Assembly (NCBI RefSeq): GCF_002095535.1 | Contig: NZ_MLJI01000001.1 | Location: 1,125,604-1,189,603 of the forward strand | DNA length: 64,000 nt | Direction: 5' to 3' | Origin: Pantoea cypripedii | GTDB lineage: Bacteria; Pseudomonadota; Gammaproteobacteria; Enterobacterales; Enterobacteriaceae | Part shown: in pieces, positions 63,106-64,000 of the stretch | Layout: each line of letters begins with the position of its first letter | How positions within the stretch are numbered: the stretch's first letter is position 1 | The notes under the pieces: model-generated | Told to the model about the DNA's origin: nothing | Database searches by the model: none | The model's input: the letters and a program-made list of their open reading frames with translations, nothing else | Made by a program: the position numbers and the translations under genes

Positions 63106-64000
63106 CAGCAAAGCTCATCGGGAAATCACGGTGGCAGAGCAGCAGGGACAGGGTCTCCAGCTGCGGCCACAGGTTTTGACCGTAGTCCTGTTTCAGCGAC
63201 AGCTCCAGCTCCGCCAGCAAATGAACCGCACGTTGTAAACGACGGGCATCCAGCCGTTGCAATGCCTCCATAAACAGCGCACGGCGGTTCTGCCAGATAC
63301 GTTGTTGATCCATCAGCGTGCGCAGCGGTTGCCGGGCCTGATGGCGTTGCAGATGCAGTAACGTCAGCAGATCGCGTTGCAGGCTGCGCAGCAGGATCAC
63401 CACTTCGCTGTCTTCCTTCTCCAGCTGATGCAGGATATGCAGGGCGCGCTTACTTTTGCCCGCCAGCAGGGCATCAACCCAGTGGAAAGGCGTAAAGTGG
63501 GCGGCATCATTGACCGCTTCTTCGACCCGAGGCAGGGTGAGTTTGCCATCCGGCCATAACAACGAAAGGCGTTCCAGCGCCTGAGCCAGCGCCAGCAGGT
63601 TGCCTTCATAACAGTAGCAAAGCAGCTGGATGGCGGCATCATCGACGCTCAACTTCATAGCTTTGGCGCGATTTGCCACCCAGCGTGGCAACTGGGCCTG
63701 TTCCGGGGTCTGGCAGGGTACCAGCACGGCCTGCGCACTCAGCGCTTTAAACCAGGCGCTGTTTTCCTGCGCTTTGGTCAGCTTCGCCATGCGCAGCACC
63801 AGCAGGATATCGCTGTGCAGCAGGCTGGCAAGTTTGACCAGCTGCTCGGCCATGGCGGCGTTCGGGCCATTTTCCGGGAATTGCAGCGTCAGTGTCTGAC
63901 GTTGGGTAAACAGGCTGAGTGACTGGCAGCTGGCAAACAGGTCGTCCCAGCTGGTTTGTGCATCCAGTGTGACGCTGAAATGCTCTTCGAAGCCCTGAGC
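63098..64000 (-). CDS. holA: DNA polymerase III delta subunit, 5'-truncated by the window edge
   Basis: About 300 codons; the gene continues past 64000 (E. coli HolA has 343 residues). The clamp-loader subunit opens the beta clamp. The frame is open to the edge ([22 protein letters not shown]). [52 protein letters not shown] matches E. coli closely. Confidence 0.95.
   Translation of the reverse strand, partial: AQGFEEHFSVTLDAQTSWDDLFASCQSLSLFTQRQTLTLQFPENGPNAAMAEQLVKLASLLHSDILLVLRMAKLTKAQENSAWFKALSAQAVLVPCQTPEQAQLPRWVANRAKAMKLSVDDAAIQLLCYCYEGNLLALAQALERLSLLWPDGKLTLPRVEEAVNDAAHFTPFHWVDALLAGKSKRALHILHQLEKEDSEVVILLRSLQRDLLTLLHLQRHQARQPLRTLMDQQRIWQNRRALFMEALQRLDARRLQRAVHLLAELELSLKQDYGQNLWPQLETLSLLLCHRDFPMSFADV

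Overview
The window is chromosomal DNA of a gamma-proteobacterium of the order Enterobacterales, most probably the Pantoea/Erwinia group. The two core blocks follow E. coli gene order: lpxH-ppiB-cysS-ybcJ-folD-(argU tRNA) on the left, and cspE-pagP, then ybeM/tatE-lipA-lipB-ybeD-dacA-rlpA-mrdB-mrdA-rlmH-rsfS-nadD-holA on the right. Both core blocks are GC-rich. The genus is an inference from protein similarity recalled from memory and was not searched.

Region 1 (1-7042): lpxH (partial), ppiB, cysS, ybcJ, folD and a yicN-type gene. A minus-strand pair follows, an ATP-grasp/TPR protein and a SerC paralogue, then a decayed second copy of yicN and tRNA-Arg(UCU).

Region 2 (about 7024-22913): a composite, mostly AT-rich genomic island in the 3' end of tRNA-Arg. 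Its ends are a 12-nt tRNA-derived direct repeat and, just inside each end, paired GGGGGCAY motifs with the same 12-bp spacing. In order it carries a P4-type integrase, a SIR2-domain protein, a YrhB-type gene and a small orphan gene. Remnants of an integrating element come next: a truncated second integrase fused out of frame to a fragment of another gene, CCCCACTT repeats and a fragment of a tRNA-Arg anticodon arm. Two copies of a structured-RNA module, probably of the C4/P4-CI antisense class, flank a 52-aa basic ORF. Then comes a complete His-Xaa-Ser (HXS) operon, hxsD-hxsB-hxsC-hxsA, in which two radical SAM enzymes are predicted to modify an exported protein with H-x-S repeats. A TIGR04141/DUF6119-like protein, a toxin remnant with its HigA-like antitoxin, and a zinc-ribbon Mrr-type nuclease complete the island. 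The HXS block is the least understood complete system here.

Region 3 (22915-48645): accessory metabolism and transport. It includes a two-gene pair of unknown function, a DHA2 MFS exporter, and a GntR/FCD regulator divergent from an amidohydrolase-Liv-type ABC operon. In that operon LivM, LivG and LivF are one polypeptide, and the LivG signature glycine is replaced by valine. Then come a P2-type ATPase with a divergent 39-aa membrane micropeptide, an AI-2E-family transporter, DUF1272, an RcnB-like protein, SupH, Fe-ADH, GntT, HcxB, YohP, PagP, CspE, a GNAT enzyme and a MocR regulator.

Region 4 (48783-53170): an operon divergent from the MocR gene, encoding a Pht5-like protein, a nitrilase-family amidase and a three-gene polar-amino-acid ABC importer. 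It probably imports and hydrolyses one nitrogenous nutrient.

Region 5 (53279-64000): tatE, lipoate synthesis and transfer (lipA, lipB), ybeD, cell elongation and wall genes (dacA, rlpA, mrdB, mrdA), rlmH, rsfS, nadD and the 5'-truncated holA. All except tatE are on the minus strand.
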